A DNA stretch of 64,000 nt from an uncultured Dehalococcoidia bacterium (GCA_951813535.1 OX638345.1:1191029-1255028), one strand, 5' to 3'; shown: positions 1 through 9,977, counted from the first letter of the stretch. The notes: generated by a model from the letters alone, not told the origin. Translations and numbers: made by a program.

Positions 1-3000
1 ATTGAGGCTGGTTATACTGATCGTCGCCTCGCCGTCGGCGTCGTTCCGGTCCGGGATTACCAGTTTGTCGGATACTCCCTGGCTGGCGTGCAGATACGCT
101 ACGAAGGTCTCGGCGTCAGGCTCGTAGAGCCCGTCGTCTATGATCGTGATGTCCTGTTGGCTCGTGTAGGTGTATCCACCGGCGTTCGTTGCGCTCCAGT
201 CTGCGGGCGTGACGGGGATGTTTGTCGAAATAGGTGTGTAGTCCTCGTTGACTGTGGCCGTTCCGGCATCGTCAGTGCGTAACGCGGCGGAGAAGCTTTC
301 CCTGGGCTGGGCCACGCCTTCGCCGGCGGTGAAGACCACGCCGATGCTGAGGGGTTGGCCCTCGGTCGACGAGTAGGTGAGTTGCTGGTGCGACACTTGG
401 ACGGATGGTCCGGTGGGCGGCAGTTTCGCCGCCACGGTGGCCGAGTTGTTGGGCGCGAGAGCCGGCAGGTGGTCGTCGCCGCCCACTACGGTGACGGTCG
501 CCGTGCCGTCCGTGTTGATCGAGTTGATGGCGCTGACGAAGCTCAGGGTTTGAGCATCGACGGTTGTGTTCTGCGCGTCGATTGTTGGCGCGCTGATCTC
601 GAAGTGCTCTGTCGCCTGGTCCAGTTTGAGGTTCAACTCAAGGTCCGCGCTGGGCGCGTTGGAGGCGGTGAATCTGAAACTTGGTGGCGCGATCACGGGT
701 GTTGCGTCGTTGTGAAGCGCCTGGACGCTGATCCGCGGTATGGCGCTGTTGTTGGTCACCGACTGGTCCGTGAAGGATGCCAGGTCGTTACCGGCCCGGT
801 CCTGGAGTTTCCCGCCGGTGGAGGGAGCCGCGTAGCTGACCTTGACGTTCGTGTCGTTGTGAGCGATGGGCGTGTTCAGGTGCAGCATCACGGTGCTCCC
901 CGACACCGTCACTGGGGTCGTGGCATCAAGGGCCACGGTACTCTCTGATCCGCCGGCCGGAGTCGCTTCTATCGTGAATGCCGTTGCGGCCGGGAGGGAT
1001 GAGGTCTTCATCGACTCGTTCATCGTCAGGGTGAGGGTCTTGCCGTCCGCGGCCAGTACGGCCGGGTTGGACTGCGCCAGCGTGGGGGCAGTGGAGTCGG
1101 CGGCCAGGTTGGTGACTGGCAGGTCGGTGAAGTTGGCTGCTCTGTTGCCTGTCAGGTCGGTCAATTGCTGGCCGCGTGGGGCTGATGTCGACGGATTGGT
1201 GAAGTCGAGTAGTATGTTTGTGTCGGACGCGGTGATGGCTGATGCCAGTGTGAGTGTGAGCTCGTTGCCCGACGAGTATGGTCTCGGTGAGTTGGAGACT
1301 GAGACTCTGGTGTTGCTGGATCCTTTTGTGACTGTGAAGTTGCCGGTTCCGTGTGTGGTTGATGCGAACAGTTTTTCGCTGAAGGTGATCACTACGGATG
1401 TTCCGTTAACGGTTGCGTCCACGACGGTTGGGACGACGAGGTCCTCGGTGATGTAGAACGTGCGCTCCGCGTGGGCGGACCAGTCCTGCGATGATGTGAT
1501 GTAGTACGGATTTCCGGCGCCGGTGCCTGCTCTGAAGTCGTTGAGTGGGTAGAGGTCTCCGCAGACATGCAGCGCAAGTGCCTGTTTGTCGGCTGCGGCG
1601 ATGGTGGAGTCTAGGTTGAACCACATCCTTCCCAGTTGGCTTTCATATTCGATGGCTTGAATGGTGTATCCCGCCGGGGTTTCGGTGGTGCTGAACGTAT
1701 CGTCGTCCAGCGTCCCTTCTGTGGTGAAGGTATTGTAGCCGTGGTATGTCCTACTGCCGAATTGGTAGCTTGCGATGCCGATGCGTCGTGGCCCTTCGAT
1801 GAGGGTGGCGCCGCCTTGAAGCTCGGGCTCCGGACACTGCTCGATGGCGGTGATTGCTGCTGTGGCGTCGCTGGTGAATGGACCTTCAGGGAAGCCGCTG
1901 TCGTCCTCAAAGGATACCGACACCTTGATGGTCTTGCCCGCGTCGGCGTCGGTCAGGGTGTAGGTCGCGTCGGCTCCGATGTTGTCCTGCTCCAAGGTGG
2001 TGCCGTCGGCGGCGAACCGTTGCCAGCGGTAGTTGGTGATAGCTCTGGCGACGTCGGCGGTGCCGTCGCTGGTGTCCGTGATGCCGCTGAAGTCCACGGA
2101 CAACACTGCCGGCACTCTGAAGGTGATGGGCGTGGTGATGACTGGCTTACCGGAGGCTTGAGAATTGACGGGCGGCCCGTTGACGCTGATCTTGAGGGCG
2201 CCGGTGCTGGAGCTCTGGGTGAACGCTCGCGTGTTGCCGTCGGTTCTGAATTCGTGCTTATCACCGATGGCCCAGCCGGCGGTGGCACCGGAGTCCTCGT
2301 TGGTGTTTGTCCTGGCCCACTGACCAGGGTCCGCGGAGGCGACGATCCAGTAGGCCGTGGATGGATCCAGTGTGACGGGCGTGTCGAGAACGTAATCGTG
2401 AGACCAGCCGCTGGGTGGTGTGGGCAGGTCGGTCACCTTTGGGCCGTCGGCCGAACTGCGGTGGATGGCGAGGTCGGGGAGGGGATGGAGGTATCTGCCG
2501 CTGTGCTGGCGTATTGTGTTGTCTCGCATCGAGACGGATACGCTGTGCAGCGGGTAGCCGGCGATGATGCTGCCCGTGTTGAATGTCTGGGCTCGGTCAT
2601 CGCTCTGCAGCGATTGTTGATCCACCGTGGTCTGCCCGGTGTTTGAGACGTATGGAACGGTGGGTTGGATGACGTTGCCACGAATGCTGAACTGGTACGA
2701 GTTCCCGCCGCTGAGAGCGGTCGTCACGCCGGTGGAATCGTGTGACCGGCTGTACCCGGCGAATGCGGTCGTCCATCGGTGTCCGCTCCCGGTGTCGACC
2801 CTATTGGACCCGGTTTGGGCCAAGCTCATGGTGCCGCCCTCGATCATCAGGAAATATGTTGCGGCTGAACCAATCCGGGCCGTTGAATCCGGCGTGAATC
2901 CGTAGGTGTTGTTGCCCAGGTTCGTGGGCGAGCCCGTCAGGGTTATTTCGGTGCCGACGTGGTTTCGTAGCGCGACGAACGGCAGGTCGGCGGCGGAGTT

Positions 3001-3483
3001 GGCCGGCCCGGTGAATTTGAGGTCCACGCGGGTGATGATGTAACCGGGCTCGTACGTTGGGGAGGTGAAAAGGATCTCCGCGTCACGGCTCGACAGAGCG
3101 GTACTGCTGCTGTGGGTTGGCTCTCCCAGGTTGCTGAGCAGCACTCGTTCGGCGGCTCCGGTTCTGGCAACGCCGTCCTGGGCGTGTGCGGGCTTTCCGG
3201 CGCTGAGGAGGGTGAGGGCCAGCGCGGCGGCGACCAGCAGCATTGCGATTGCTGGTGCTTTCAGGCCAGAGGCCGGGGATGCCGGTAGGAGTGTGGCGAG
3301 GCGTTTGCTTTCCCTCCCGCACAGCGTTGCCCGTGCCGTTGCGCGTTGGCGTTGGTTGCCTATGGAGTGTGTGCCTGTGAAGGACCGGCGCAGGGCAGAT
3401 TTGTCGCGCGCCAGCCGTACCCCGGACCAGATCGCGTTCGGAAAATATGCCAGTGATTGAGACAAGCTGCGTTTCAGATTCAT
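1..3483 (-). CDS. Large secreted repeat-domain surface protein (C-terminus beyond left edge)
   Basis: The frame is open from an ATG at 3483 to the first base of the window, 1161 codons with no stop in any codon checked, so the C-terminus lies outside. A charged N-terminal extension of about 80 residues leads to a hydrophobic segment and an AHA|Q cleavage site after residue 101, so the protein is probably exported. Then come beta-rich regions. One around residues 550-680 (QCPEPELQGG onward) matches the repeated unit of the divergent neighbour at 4833. Two SwmB-like, Ig-fold repeats lie around residues 680-790 and 790-910 (motifs TLTLTMNE, DAAGN/DRAGN-type turns). A Calx-beta-like region follows near the left edge. 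No catalytic motif is visible. The role is probably adhesion or surface structure, inferred from domain type only. The ribosome site is weak. A 70-bp tandem array lies directly upstream. Confidence 0.82.
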   Translation of the reverse strand, partial: MNLKRSLSQSLAYFPNAIWSGVRLARDKSALRRSFTGTHSIGNQRQRATARATLCGRESKRLATLLPASPASGLKAPAIAMLLVAAALALTLLSAGKPAHAQDGVARTGAAERVLLSNLGEPTHSSSTALSSRDAEILFTSPTYEPGYIITRVDLKFTGPANSAADLPFVALRNHVGTEITLTGSPTNLGNNTYGFTPDSTARIGSAATYFLMIEGGTMSLAQTGSNRVDTGSGHRWTTAFAGYSRSHDSTGVTTALSGGNSYQFSIRGNVIQPTVPYVSNTGQTTVDQQSLQSDDRAQTFNTGSIIAGYPLHSVSVSMRDNTIRQHSGRYLHPLPDLAIHRSSADGPKVTDLPTPPSGWSHDYVLDTPVTLDPSTAYWIVASADPGQWARTNTNEDSGATAGWAIGDKHEFRTDGNTRAFTQSSSTGALKISVNGPPVNSQASGKPVITTPITFRVPAVLSVDFSGITDTSDGTADVARAITNYRWQRFAADGTTLEQDNIGADATYTLTDADAGKTIKVSVSFEDDSGFPEGPFTSDATAAITAIEQCPEPELQGGATLIEGPRRIGIASYQFGSRTYHGYNTFTTEGTLDDDTFSTTETPAGYTIQAIEYESQLGRMWFNLDSTIAAADKQALALHVCGDLYPLNDFRAGTGAGNPYYITSSQDWSAHAERTFYITEDLVVPTVVDATVNGTSVVITFSEKLFASTTHGTGNFTVTKGSSNTRVSVSNSPRPYSSGNELTLTLASAITASDTNILLDFTNPSTSAPRGQQLTDLTGNRAANFTDLPVTNLAADSTAPTLAQSNPAVLAADGKTLTLTMNESMKTSSLPAATAFTIEATPAGGSESTVALDATTPVTVSGSTVMLHLNTPIAHNDTNVKVSYAAPSTGGKLQDRAGNDLASFTDQSVTNNSAIPRISVQALHNDATPVIAPPSFRFTASNAPSADLELNLKLDQATEHFEISAPTIDAQNTTVDAQTLSFVSAINSINTDGTATVTVVGGDDHLPALAPNNSATVAAKLPPTGPSVQVSHQQLTYSSTEGQPLSIGVVFTAGEGVAQPRESFSAALRTDDAGTATVNEDYTPISTNIPVTPADWSATNAGGYTYTSQQDITIIDDGLYEPDAETFVAYLHASQGVSDKLVIPDRNDADGEATISITSLN

Positions 3484-3526
3484 GGTAATACCCACTCGCT
3501 TCCGCGTTATCGAGATTCGGTCCGGT

Positions 3527-3870
3527 ACAAACCCGGCATATGGGCCGTGCACAGGCGGGGGTATGAGTCACATACGAGCCGGGAAATGGATCAGGCGCGA
3601 GGCCGGCATATGGGCCATGCACAGGCGAGGGTATGAGTCACATACGAGCCGGGAGATGGGTCAGGGGCGAGGCCGGCATATGGGCCGTGCACAGGCGGGG
3701 GTATGAGTCACATACGAGCCGGGAGATGGGTCAGGGGCGAGGCCGGCATATGGGCCGTGCACAGGCGGGGGTATGAGTCACATACGAGCCGGCAAACGGG
3801 TCAGACGCGAGGCCGGCTTACGGTCACATACAAACCGACATATGAGTCATGTACGAGCCGGCGCATGGGG
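3527..3870. repeat. 70-bp tandem repeat array in divergent intergenic region
   Basis: Units begin with GTATGAGTCACATACGAGCC at 3561, 3631, 3701 and 3771, a period of exactly 70 bp. The units at 3631 and 3701 are identical, the unit at 3561 differs by a few bases, the one at 3771 is diverged, and partial copies flank the array at about 3530-3560 and 3840-3870. Each unit holds the inverted repeat GTATG-AGTCA-CATAC and a CATATG core. Seventy is not a multiple of three, so it is not a protein repeat. It sits 5' of the gene that starts at 3483. Confidence 0.93.
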
Positions 3871-4832
3871 CTTATCGCCGCATGCCGGGGCCGGTGGCTT
3901 ATCCGCCTGAGTCTGCCGACGAGGGTAGCCGTCGCTCCGCCGCTGCGTAAGGTTCGAAAGTACCAATGCGGCTGGTATTTTTCGACCAATTTTTGTGGAG
4001 CGCATCGCTAACTTGCGCCGGCAATCTGTGGTCTGAAGCCGTCCGGGGATGGGCGCGCGTCGCACGCGGGCGGGGGCAGGATGGCTCCCGTGGAGTTTGT
4101 CGGGCGATGGTCGTGACCATTCGTTCAGCCCGGGTGCGGACTTCCTGCTTGCCCGGCTCCGCGTCGATATTCCCGGACCCGAGCCCGGTTGCGGTGCGCC
4201 AGCGGTAGCCGCCCATGCCAGCCGGGGCCGGAGCCCATGATCCAGGATGCAGCCGGCGGCGGCCCCCTCACCGGGAAGCGCGACAATCTCGCCGCCGGTG
4301 GCGCAAACGCTCACTCCACGAGATTGCCACTTCGCTTCGCTCCTCGCGATGACAGCCTGAGAATCCTGGAGCGCCGTCGCGGCGGCATCCGTTGCGAGCA
4401 GGACATTTCCCAAGGTTTCACCTCCGCCACCGGAACGAAGGTCACGCGCTCCGGCGGGCGCTGCCCAGAGGACGACGCAGGATCGAGTGGACTTGCGCCA
4501 TGGTCCAGGCGACATCGGAGCGCAAAGTACCCGGGCGATTGGACGGAATGCTGACCGCAAACTAACGAAAAAGACCAGGCAAAAGAGGTGTATGCGAACC
4601 TTTTTCGACGGCGAACGGCCAGTTACCGTTAGAAACAGTGCGTGGCTGATAAGCCACCAACGCAGGTTTTCCGCGCTATGCCGCACACGAGGGCGTGTAA
4701 CGGCGAAAAGCGCAATACAAAAGCAGACGCGTCTCGGCCGGTGAGCCGCCAGCGTCGGTACGCGGCGATACGTCGCACACCGGCGCTGCGCAACGGCCAA
4801 AGGCGCAATAAAAGGGAACGGAAGGATACAAA
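3871..4832. other. Intergenic region with no convincing gene
   Basis: This is the remaining 960 bp between the divergent surface-protein genes. The open frames here lack ribosome sites and family resemblance and look like chance frames in GC-rich DNA. The region holds one interspersed-repeat copy (4320-4356) and presumably the promoter of the gene at 4833, but no clear -35/-10 pair stands out. Confidence 0.6.
4320..4356. repeat. Interspersed repeat remnant of the CATTGCGAGGAGCGAAGC type
   Basis: The segment reads GAGATTGCCACTTCGCTTCG followed by CTCCTCGCGATGACAGC. On the reverse strand this matches the widespread bacterial intergenic element with core GTCATCGCGAGGAGCGAAGC and a trailing GGCAATCTC. 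Only one copy is seen in this window. The identification rests on memory of the element, not on a search. Confidence 0.6.
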
Positions 4833-7800
4833 ATGAGTACGTATAAGAAGCTGTTTTGCTTGCTGGGGTCCCGCCTGTCGTCCATTCGCCCCCAATTGTC
4901 GGATGCCGGCGGCAGGTTGTCCGAGTGGCTGCGTCACCGCCGCGACCGCCGCAATAGCGCAAAGGCGGGGGATGTTTGCGGCAGGAGGGAAGCGAGTTCC
5001 CGCACTCGCCGCGCGTCGGCATTGCCGGCCCGGGCCGTGCCAGCAGCGGCGCTGCTCCTGCTCGCCGCTGCCCTGGCGCTGGCGATGCCCGGCAACGGAC
5101 AGCCTGCCCACGCCCAGAGCGCCGGCGTCGGATCCACCGAACGGCTGCCGGCGAGAAGCCTGGGACAGGAAACCGGCCCCGGCGGCGGCGCTCCGGCGGA
5201 TTTTGATGCACAAGTACGACTGGCGTACGGAGGGAATGGGTCCGGCGACGTGATCAACCGCCCGGCCGCGTCCCAATGCCCTGAACCTGCCCTGAATAGC
5301 GACGCCACCCCGATCCAAGGCGCCAGACTGGTCGGCGTAGGACCGTTCATGACGGGTTCGCGGGCCTACTATGGCTACAGCAGCAGCGGAGGCGCGGGAA
5401 CCCTGGACTACGCGAGGTTCGCGACCACCACCACCACTACGGAATACACCATCACCACCATCGGGACCGGCCTGACGGGAGCGTTCAAACAGGGCCTGGT
5501 TGTCGTATTTGACAAAGCCCTGGTGGCTGCCGACAAAGAGGCGCTGGCCCTGTATGTTTGTGGAAAACACTACCCCCTGTCGAAATTTGTCCTGTGGACA
5601 GGGACCAGCACGACCTACTACTTGGATACGACAGCGGAGGACTGGACGAACTTCAGCGAGCGCACTATCTACATCAGCGAGGACATCGTGACCCCGTCCC
5701 GGTGCCCGGCGCCCACCCCGACAGCCGGCGCCATCCTGATCGAAGACGCCAGGCGGGTAACGGTAGGACCTTTCACGGTGGGTACGCGGAACTACTATGG
5801 CCACAGCAGCAGCAGAAGTGCGGGAACCCTGGACGACCCGACGTTCGCGACCACCACGACCTCCGCGGGGTACACCATCACATCCATCGGAACGGGCCTG
5901 ACGGGAGCGTTCAAACAGGGCCTGGTTGTCGTGTTTGACAAGGCCCTGGCCGCTGCCGACAAAGACGTGCTGGGTCTGTATGTTTGCGGAAAACATTACC
6001 CCCTGTCGAAATTTGCCCTGTGGTCAGGGACCAGTACGACCTACTACTTTGATACAACAGCGGAAGACTGGGCGAATTTCAGAGAGCGCATGGTCTACAT
6101 CAGCGAGGACACCGGCGGACCGGTCTTCGTGGAGGCTTGGGTCAACGGAACGTCGCTGGTGATCGCCTTCGATGAAAAGCTGGGCGCCGCGGCGTCGTTG
6201 CCAAATTCTCGATTCTCGGTGACCAAAGGCTCCAGCGACGACACCGTGACGCTGAGCAGCACCGCCCCGTCGATTTCAGGCAACATGGTGACGCTTACCC
6301 TGGCGGCGGCGGCGGCCATCACGACGTCGGACACCAATATCAAGGTTTCCTACAGCAAGCCGAGCGACGGCACGGCCAACAAGGTGGTGGACGTGGCCGG
6401 CAACCAGGCGGCGAGCTTCAGCGGGAAGCGAGTGGTCAACGAACTGGCTGACACCGTTGCTCCCACTCTGGTGGTGACAGACCCGGCGGTGCTGGCGGCA
6501 AATGGCAGGACCCTCACGCTGACCATGAATGAGGCGATGCGGATTTCGTCAGCGCCGGCCGGCTCGGCGTTCTCGGTGGAGGCGACGCCCTCCGGCGGGT
6601 CCGAGGCGGAGGTGGCTCTGGACGCGACTGACCCGGTGAAGGTGAACGGCAGCACGGTGACGCTGACGCTGGGTACGCCCATCGCGCATAACGACGCCGA
6701 CGTCAAGGTGAGCTACGCCGTGCCCGGCAGCGGCTCGAAGCTGGAGGACGCAGCCGGAAACGACCTGGCGGCTTTCACGGATCGGTCGGTGCGCAGCTAC
6801 AGCAGGATCCCCCGGATCGGTATCGAAGCGCTGCAACCCGATATGACGCCCGGCATTGCCCGCGCGAGGTATCGGTTGACGCGCTCCATCGCAAACTCCG
6901 ATATTCTCTTGGTGCCGGTCCGGATAACCCAAAGCGACACCTACTCCCCACAAACCGTCCTCGAATTTTTCTTCTCCGGAGGTCAGGCCTCGGCGGACCA
7001 CTTTTTGAACAGCAACTATCGTGGCAACACCAGCGGAGACCTGACGGTCACCGTGCTGGGAGACTACACCCACGTTCCGATGCTGGCGCCCCGCAACTCG
7101 GCCACGGTGCAGGTGAAGGTGCCGGCCACGGGCCCCACCGCAACAGTATCCCATCAGCAGTCCACGGGCTTGACCGTTGCGGAGGGATCTGTTCTGGATG
7201 CCGGCATGGTCGCCAGAACTGGCGCCGGAGTGGCGAGGCCCCGGGACCCGGTCCGCGCTTCGGCCCTGACCGCGGCCGGAACAGCCACGGCCGGCGTTGA
7301 CTACACCCACATCAACCGGGAGGTCTCGTTTCCCGCCCAGGGTTGGACTGACCTGGGCAATGACACCTACACGCAAACCTCGAGGTACCGGGTCCAGATC
7401 ATCGACGACGAGGAGTATGAGGGCGCCGAAACCTTCGACGTATATTTCGGCCATTCGCCAGGAACCAGTTACGCCGTCGCGATGCCGCCGCAAGACGCGA
7501 GCCGGGCAACGGTGACCATCCGGGACAACGACACGCTGAGGGTGTCGCAGATTGAGGCGACCCCGACGCCGGCTAACGGATACTACAAAGCCGGCGACAG
7601 CGTTCTATTCATGGTGGAGTTCAACGGAGCGGTGTCGGTGACCGGCGCCCCTCAGTTTGAATTTGAGCTGGGCGGTCAGACCCGCCTGGCGGCTTATTCC
7701 CGGGGGTCGAATTCGAAACGGCTGGTCTTCACGTACGCGGTGCAGTCCGGGGACGGCGACGACTACGACGGCATATCGTGGAGCGCAAACTCGCTGCGCC

Positions 7801-9803
7801 TGAACGGCGGCGCCATCAGGTTCGCGCACGCGGACCCGGGCCAGCAGGTAGCCGCCCTACTGAGCCACGGCGTCCAGACACCACTTTCGGACCACAAGGT
7901 CGACACGCTGAAGCCCATGCTGGAGGTGGCCGAGGTGGCCGGCCAGATCCTGACGTTGACCTATAGCGAGCCTCTGAATGCCACAGCGCCGGCCAACAGC
8001 GCTTTCACCGTGAACCTGGACGGCGGAAACGGCGCCAACCCTGCTGGGGTTTCGATCAGCGGCACCGAGGTGGAGCTGACCCTTGGCGCAGCGGTTGAGT
8101 TGGGCCAGGATGTCACATTGTCCTACCAGGCGCCGATCACGAACCCGATCCAGGACCTGAGCGGCGCGAAGGCGGCCTCCTTCACCAGCCGGACAGTGGA
8201 TCACGCTTCGGATCTGCGCAACTTCCGGGCCACGCCGGGGAACCGTCAGGTGACCCTTGAATGGGACCGGATCACCAGCCGCACGGTGACCAGGTACCAG
8301 TACCGGTACCGGAACACGGCGGACACCGGGTGGAACCCGAACTGGCGGAACATACCGGGCAGCAATGCGAACACCATGTCGTACCGGCTCCGGAGCCTGA
8401 CCAACGGCATCGAGTACACCCTGCAGGTCCGGCCGGTGTACACCAGGAACGCCCGGGACGAATCCGGTAACGAGGACGAAGTGAAGACCGTGCCGCGGGG
8501 ACCGCTGAGGGCGCCTCGGGGACTTGACGCAACGTGGGCCGGCGACGGCCAGATCGCACTGAGCTGGGATGATCCCAACGACATCACCATCACCGGATAC
8601 CAGTACCGCTACCGGAACCCATCCGACGGCGACTGGAACCCGGACTGGACGAACCTCACGGGAAGCGGGTCAACCACCACGTCACACATCCTGTCCGGGT
8701 TGACCAACAATGCGCTCTACACCGTGGAGTTGCGCGCCATGCGGGGCACGGACGGGGGCCCGGGGCGTAGGGTTATGCAGAAGCCCCGGGGTCGCCTGGT
8801 CGCGCCGGCGAACTTCGCCGCGACTTCCTCCCAGGACCGACGGGCGATGCTGAACTGGGACGCTTCGGTGGACGACTCCATCACCCAGTACCGGTATCGA
8901 TACCGGGTTAACCTGCCGGAGGCCGAGTGGAACCCGGACTGGACGAGGATACCGAACAGCCGGTGGACCACGACGTCATACACGGTGCGATACCTGGTGA
9001 ACGACACGACGTACCTCTTTGAGGTGCGCGCGGTGCGGGAAACATTGGATGGTCCGGCGTCCCGCGACACCGCCACGCCGGAAGGGTCGGCGTCGATGCC
9101 TCTTCCGCCCGCGGAACTGACGGTGCATCCGGGCGACGGCATCCTCGGATTGGAGTGGGACCCGCCGCTGCAGGAGGACCCAAGGGCCCCGGTGACCGGA
9201 TACCGGGTGCGGTACCGACCGGAGGGGGGATCATCTTGGACCAACGTGTCCCGGTCGGATCAGTCCCTGCGGGTGCAGACGATCAGCGGGTTGCGCAACG
9301 GGAGTACCTACGAGGTGGCGGTGGCGTCGGTGAACCACGTGGGGACGGGGGTTGCCTGGACCACCAGCAGGGGCACGCCTATGGGTTCCACCGATTCGCA
9401 ATCCACCCCCGGGCCCGAGGGCTCCGAATCGTTGGACGTGGGGACGCTGTCGTCTTACTGGTTGGACCACACCGGCGCCCGGAACCATCCCGAGGCAAGG
9501 CATAACCACCTAACGCTGGATTCCTGCCGCACCACGCTGCCTATCCTGGTCATTTGGGGCGGTCCCAACGATAAGTCCCACGGGGACATTGACGAGTGGC
9601 AGGCCCACATCACTCCACAGGAAGGAATAGAACGGGTTACCCATCGGTTCGTGCCTGACGGCGGATACGTCGACCTGAAAGGGAGCGTGACGATGAACCC
9701 AGTGGACGGCCGAGCGGGGCTAACCATCCGTATCCGCGCCCGGGAGGGCAACATCTGGGGCACCTGGTCGAGACTATCGGGCCTTTACTGCCGTGAGAAT
9801 TAG
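4833..9803 (+). CDS. Large secreted protein with duplicated N-terminal unit, SwmB-like, Calx-beta-like and fibronectin III domains
   Basis: A protein of 1656 residues, starting at ATG 4833 after GGAAGGA. An N-terminal extension (residues 1-65) precedes a hydrophobic helix (about 66-86) and a PAHA|Q cleavage site after residue 94, the same layout as the divergent gene ending at 3483. Residues about 163-427 are a tandem pair of 142-residue units, each with an LYVCGKHYPLSKF core and ending in ISED. SwmB-like Ig-fold repeats follow (about 430-660), with a Calx-beta-like part near 750-890 (ATVTIRDND) and another SwmB-like repeat near 1025-1125. Four fibronectin III modules with recurring YQYRYR strands lie at about 1126-1520. 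No enzyme motif, LPXTG or PEP-CTERM anchor is seen at the end (LSGLYCREN). It probably acts outside the cell in adhesion or structure. It is convergent with the response regulator gene. Confidence 0.85.
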   Translation: MSTYKKLFCLLGSRLSSIRPQLSDAGGRLSEWLRHRRDRRNSAKAGDVCGRREASSRTRRASALPARAVPAAALLLLAAALALAMPGNGQPAHAQSAGVGSTERLPARSLGQETGPGGGAPADFDAQVRLAYGGNGSGDVINRPAASQCPEPALNSDATPIQGARLVGVGPFMTGSRAYYGYSSSGGAGTLDYARFATTTTTTEYTITTIGTGLTGAFKQGLVVVFDKALVAADKEALALYVCGKHYPLSKFVLWTGTSTTYYLDTTAEDWTNFSERTIYISEDIVTPSRCPAPTPTAGAILIEDARRVTVGPFTVGTRNYYGHSSSRSAGTLDDPTFATTTTSAGYTITSIGTGLTGAFKQGLVVVFDKALAAADKDVLGLYVCGKHYPLSKFALWSGTSTTYYFDTTAEDWANFRERMVYISEDTGGPVFVEAWVNGTSLVIAFDEKLGAAASLPNSRFSVTKGSSDDTVTLSSTAPSISGNMVTLTLAAAAAITTSDTNIKVSYSKPSDGTANKVVDVAGNQAASFSGKRVVNELADTVAPTLVVTDPAVLAANGRTLTLTMNEAMRISSAPAGSAFSVEATPSGGSEAEVALDATDPVKVNGSTVTLTLGTPIAHNDADVKVSYAVPGSGSKLEDAAGNDLAAFTDRSVRSYSRIPRIGIEALQPDMTPGIARARYRLTRSIANSDILLVPVRITQSDTYSPQTVLEFFFSGGQASADHFLNSNYRGNTSGDLTVTVLGDYTHVPMLAPRNSATVQVKVPATGPTATVSHQQSTGLTVAEGSVLDAGMVARTGAGVARPRDPVRASALTAAGTATAGVDYTHINREVSFPAQGWTDLGNDTYTQTSRYRVQIIDDEEYEGAETFDVYFGHSPGTSYAVAMPPQDASRATVTIRDNDTLRVSQIEATPTPANGYYKAGDSVLFMVEFNGAVSVTGAPQFEFELGGQTRLAAYSRGSNSKRLVFTYAVQSGDGDDYDGISWSANSLRLNGGAIRFAHADPGQQVAALLSHGVQTPLSDHKVDTLKPMLEVAEVAGQILTLTYSEPLNATAPANSAFTVNLDGGNGANPAGVSISGTEVELTLGAAVELGQDVTLSYQAPITNPIQDLSGAKAASFTSRTVDHASDLRNFRATPGNRQVTLEWDRITSRTVTRYQYRYRNTADTGWNPNWRNIPGSNANTMSYRLRSLTNGIEYTLQVRPVYTRNARDESGNEDEVKTVPRGPLRAPRGLDATWAGDGQIALSWDDPNDITITGYQYRYRNPSDGDWNPDWTNLTGSGSTTTSHILSGLTNNALYTVELRAMRGTDGGPGRRVMQKPRGRLVAPANFAATSSQDRRAMLNWDASVDDSITQYRYRYRVNLPEAEWNPDWTRIPNSRWTTTSYTVRYLVNDTTYLFEVRAVRETLDGPASRDTATPEGSASMPLPPAELTVHPGDGILGLEWDPPLQEDPRAPVTGYRVRYRPEGGSSWTNVSRSDQSLRVQTISGLRNGSTYEVAVASVNHVGTGVAWTTSRGTPMGSTDSQSTPGPEGSESLDVGTLSSYWLDHTGARNHPEARHNHLTLDSCRTTLPILVIWGGPNDKSHGDIDEWQAHITPQEGIERVTHRFVPDGGYVDLKGSVTMNPVDGRAGLTIRIRAREGNIWGTWSRLSGLYCREN
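5320..6115 (+). repeat. 426-bp in-frame tandem duplication inside the surface protein gene
   Basis: The segment GCGTTCAAAC followed by AGGGCCTGGTTGTCGT occurs at 5481 and again at 5907, an offset of 426 bp (142 codons). Similarity extends from about 5320-5745 to 5746-6115 with long stretches of nucleotide identity, so the duplication is much younger than the divergence from the equivalent single unit in the neighbouring gene (1440-1840). Confidence 0.9.
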
Positions 9804-9932
9804 TTGAGGCCGGTGATGGGCCCGGAAGCGCCCGGGTCGATGAACGGCAGACAGCATGGTCATTTCCGCTCGCGACGCAGATGGGAGACAGGGGTTCGAT
9901 TGGACGCGGCGCTGGCGCAGGACTGCCCGGGA

Positions 9933-9977
9933 GACATCGGGCTCATCGTGGGCGACGGCACGGATGAGCCCGATGTC
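9933..9977. terminator. 15-bp perfect inverted repeat between convergent genes
   Basis: Arms GACATCGGGCTCATC (9933-9947) and GATGAGCCCGATGTC (9963-9977) pair perfectly around a 15-nt loop. The right arm overlaps the stop codon of the response regulator gene (9976-9978). There is no T-run on either side, so a bidirectional intrinsic terminator is likely but not certain. Confidence 0.6.

Noticed and set aside
1636-2646. 336-codon plus-strand frame
   Set aside because: In register with and antisense to the minus-strand surface protein, whose frame is open for 1161 codons with a clear signal sequence.
3527-3870. CRISPR array
   Set aside because: The 70-bp units are contiguous tandem repeats with no unique spacers, and no cas genes are present.
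3847-5996. Two 450-codon minus-strand frames across the intergenic region and the surface gene start
   Set aside because: Arg/Ala/Pro-rich without domains, and overlapping the well-supported plus-strand gene at 4833.
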